Origin: Halolamina sediminis
Lineage (GTDB): Archaea > Halobacteriota > Halobacteria > Halobacteriales > Haloferacaceae
Length of the DNA: 64,000 nucleotides
Assembly (NCBI RefSeq): GCF_001282785.1
Contig: NZ_CVUA01000001.1
Span: 2,666,001 to 2,730,000, forward strand
Direction: 5' to 3'
Under the pieces are notes generated by a model. The model had not been told where the DNA came from. It made no database searches and saw nothing but the letters and a program-made list of their open reading frames with translations. The translations under genes were made by a program, and so were the position numbers. Positions 62,879 to 64,000 of this stretch are shown piece by piece. Position 1 is the stretch's first letter. Every line of letters begins with the position of its first letter.

Positions 62879-63657
62879 TTTTCGCGCAGCGATTCGACTG
62901 CTGCCACGAGCCCGTCTTCCGCTAACGGGAAGTCGAGTTCGCGGCCGAGAACGACGTCGGCGGCGGCCGCGAGCGCGTCGACCCCGGCCTCCGTCTCGAG
63001 GCCGGCGGGCGCCTCCCCATCGAACTGCGGGAGGATCGCGTCGGCGTCGGCCTCGGGGAACGCCCCCGTCCCCGCGCGGTCGGTAGCGAGGACGGCGTCG
63101 GCGTTCGTCCCCACGTCCTGCAGGCGGCCGCGGATCGTCTGGACCGCGTCGACGCCGCGCTCCGTCGCGGGGGCGACGACGGCCACCCGTTCGGCGGCCG
63201 TCACCGCCGCGACCGCGGGGTTACTCCCGAGCGGCGGCGTGTCGATCAGTACGCGGTCGAACGCGGTCGCCGCCGCCGTGATCCGCTGCTCCAGTTCCTG
63301 TGCGGCCTCGGGGGCCTTCGCCCGTGCGAGGCGCTCGAACGGCGCCCGGGCGGGGAGGCAGACGATCCGGCCCGGTTCGGGCAGCGCCTCGGCGTCGAGC
63401 GCCGCACGGTCGGGGTCGGGGTCGTACTCGATCGTCCCCGCCGAGAGCGGCCTGTCGCTCCCGTCGGTGACGAGCGTCGTCGCGTCCGGGTCGATCCGGC
63501 CCGGGAGGTGCCGGGCGAGCCCTTGCGTGTCGTAGGCGGTGTCGAGCACCGCCACGTCGTCGCCGCCGGCGGCCAGCGCGTTGGCGAGTTCGAGACAGGT
63601 CCGGGTCGTGCCTGCGCCGCCGGTCGCGCCGACGAGCGCTGCAGTCGAGAGCGCCAT
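62875..63657 (-). CDS. ParA/MinD-like protein with altered P-loop (no lysines)
   Basis: A 260-residue protein with a ParA/MinD-like frame: GATGGAGTTRTCLELANALA in place of KGGxGKTT, VAVLDTAYDTQGLARHLPG, VLIDTPPLGSNPAVAAVTAA and VAVVAPATERGVDAVQTI. Both functional lysines, the signature Lys and the Walker Lys, are Thr. Nucleotide binding may remain, but normal hydrolysis is unlikely. ATG at 63657. It is convergent with the HTH gene and lies on the other strand from the MinD-like ATPase at 60686, which keeps both lysines. It may act as a regulator or decoy partner of that ATPase. Confidence 0.78.
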   Translation of the reverse strand: MALSTAALVGATGGAGTTRTCLELANALAAGGDDVAVLDTAYDTQGLARHLPGRIDPDATTLVTDGSDRPLSAGTIEYDPDPDRAALDAEALPEPGRIVCLPARAPFERLARAKAPEAAQELEQRITAAATAFDRVLIDTPPLGSNPAVAAVTAAERVAVVAPATERGVDAVQTIRGRLQDVGTNADAVLATDRAGTGAFPEADADAILPQFDGEAPAGLETEAGVDALAAAADVVLGRELDFPLAEDGLVAAVESLREN

Positions 63658-63799
63658 ACGCTTCTTTCCGTTCCTTATTTCAGAAAAATCTTCGGCACCG
63701 TTCGGGCACAGGCCGCTGTCGGTATTTTTACTATCCGCGTCAGCGACCCCCATACGGAACCAATGGGACGACCGAGTACGGACGGCGTCACGGTGAGCG

Positions 63800-64000
63800 A
63801 TGACGGCTGAGTTCCCGGTCGACAGCGTCGTCGACGCACACGTCCACCTGATGCCCGACCGGCTCATGCGGGCGATCCGGGACGCGCTCGGCGACGCTGC
63901 CGGCTGGACGTTCGACCACCCGACGGATCTGGCGGCGATGACCGAGATCCTCCGGGCGGCCGGCGTCGAGGAGTTCTTCGCGCTGCCGTACGCCCACCGG
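63800..64000 (+). CDS. Amidohydrolase-superfamily protein, N-terminal fragment
   Basis: The first 67 codons of a gene that runs past the right edge. It opens EFPVDSVVDAHVHLMPDRLM, with the HVH metal motif of the amidohydrolase superfamily at the end of strand 1, followed by AAMTEILRAAGVEEFFALPY as the second helix and strand. It probably belongs to the PF04909 metal-dependent hydrolase type. It is divergent from the ParA-like gene (142-bp gap). Substrate unknown. Confidence 0.82.
   Translation, partial: MTAEFPVDSVVDAHVHLMPDRLMRAIRDALGDAAGWTFDHPTDLAAMTEILRAAGVEEFFALPYAHR

Overview
The window is GC-rich chromosomal DNA from a halophilic archaeon (class Halobacteria). The reasons are the strongly acidic proteins, GC-rich third codon positions, A/T-rich TATA-like boxes about 25-30 nt before (often leaderless) start codons, and a gene set of archaeal type: replicative MCM helicase, RPA, TFB, geranylgeranylglyceryl-phosphate synthase, archaeal AspS, a halocyanin-like cupredoxin and many small haloarchaea-type proteins. 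The gene order mcm - MinD-like ATPase - TFB recalls Haloferax and its relatives, so an order Haloferacales host is a guess and no more. I found no rRNA, tRNA or CRISPR array.

Layout. 1-11100: housekeeping and peripheral genes (MATE exporter fragment, S9 peptidase, creatininase-family hydrolase, beta-lactamase-fold hydrolase, membrane proteins, halocyanin-like protein) ending in topA, which is split by a large intein with endonuclease and extra DNA-binding domains. 11100-15950: a compact defence/plasticity island on the minus strand with a DUF433/winged-helix/PemK-like module, a RelBE module whose toxin carries an in-frame stop, C-terminal remnants of a restriction methylase among 61-bp direct repeats, and an EVE-McrB/McrC restriction pair. 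16000-26500: GGGP synthase, AspS, stress and regulatory proteins, P450, a CBS-pair/CorC-type membrane protein, a thioredoxin-fold pair, Sua5, a solo Cas4-like protein. 26530-28590: a bioYMN biotin ECF transporter behind a BirA-type operator that encloses the TATA box. 28650-33500: a membrane iron-sulfur oxidoreductase, DUF429 and radical SAM proteins. 33500-34270: an intergenic repeat region with a 245-bp inverted-repeat element and a 39-bp tandem array.

34270-50790: hydrolase, YkgJ-type, TRAM, methyltransferase, F420/PPOX-type, glycosyltransferase, amidohydrolase, phosphoribosyltransferase, glutamine amidotransferase and glutaryl-CoA-dehydrogenase-like genes, a second winged-helix/PemK-like module (42830-43509) paralogous to the one at 11102-11727, Hsp20, a D-amino-acid-oxidase-type enzyme, rpa3/rpap3-like genes, mannose-1-phosphate guanylyltransferase and a Tfx-type regulator. 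50861-52646: an IS200/IS605 remnant with decayed TnpA and an intact-looking TnpB. 52676-57536: SWIM protein, MATE exporter, mcm with a mini-intein in its P-loop. 57540-63660: a 71-bp tandem duplication, then a poorly understood set of genes (small proteins, a RecA-fold protein without a Walker A motif, a coiled-coil protein, a MinD-like ATPase, a TFB, an HTH protein and a ParA-like protein without P-loop lysines). This last set is my best candidate for an undescribed system. The window ends inside an amidohydrolase gene.

Three themes tie the window together: selfish elements in replication genes (TopA and MCM inteins, TnpB), decaying and duplicated defence or toxin-antitoxin modules, and short dispersed intergenic repeats present in several places.
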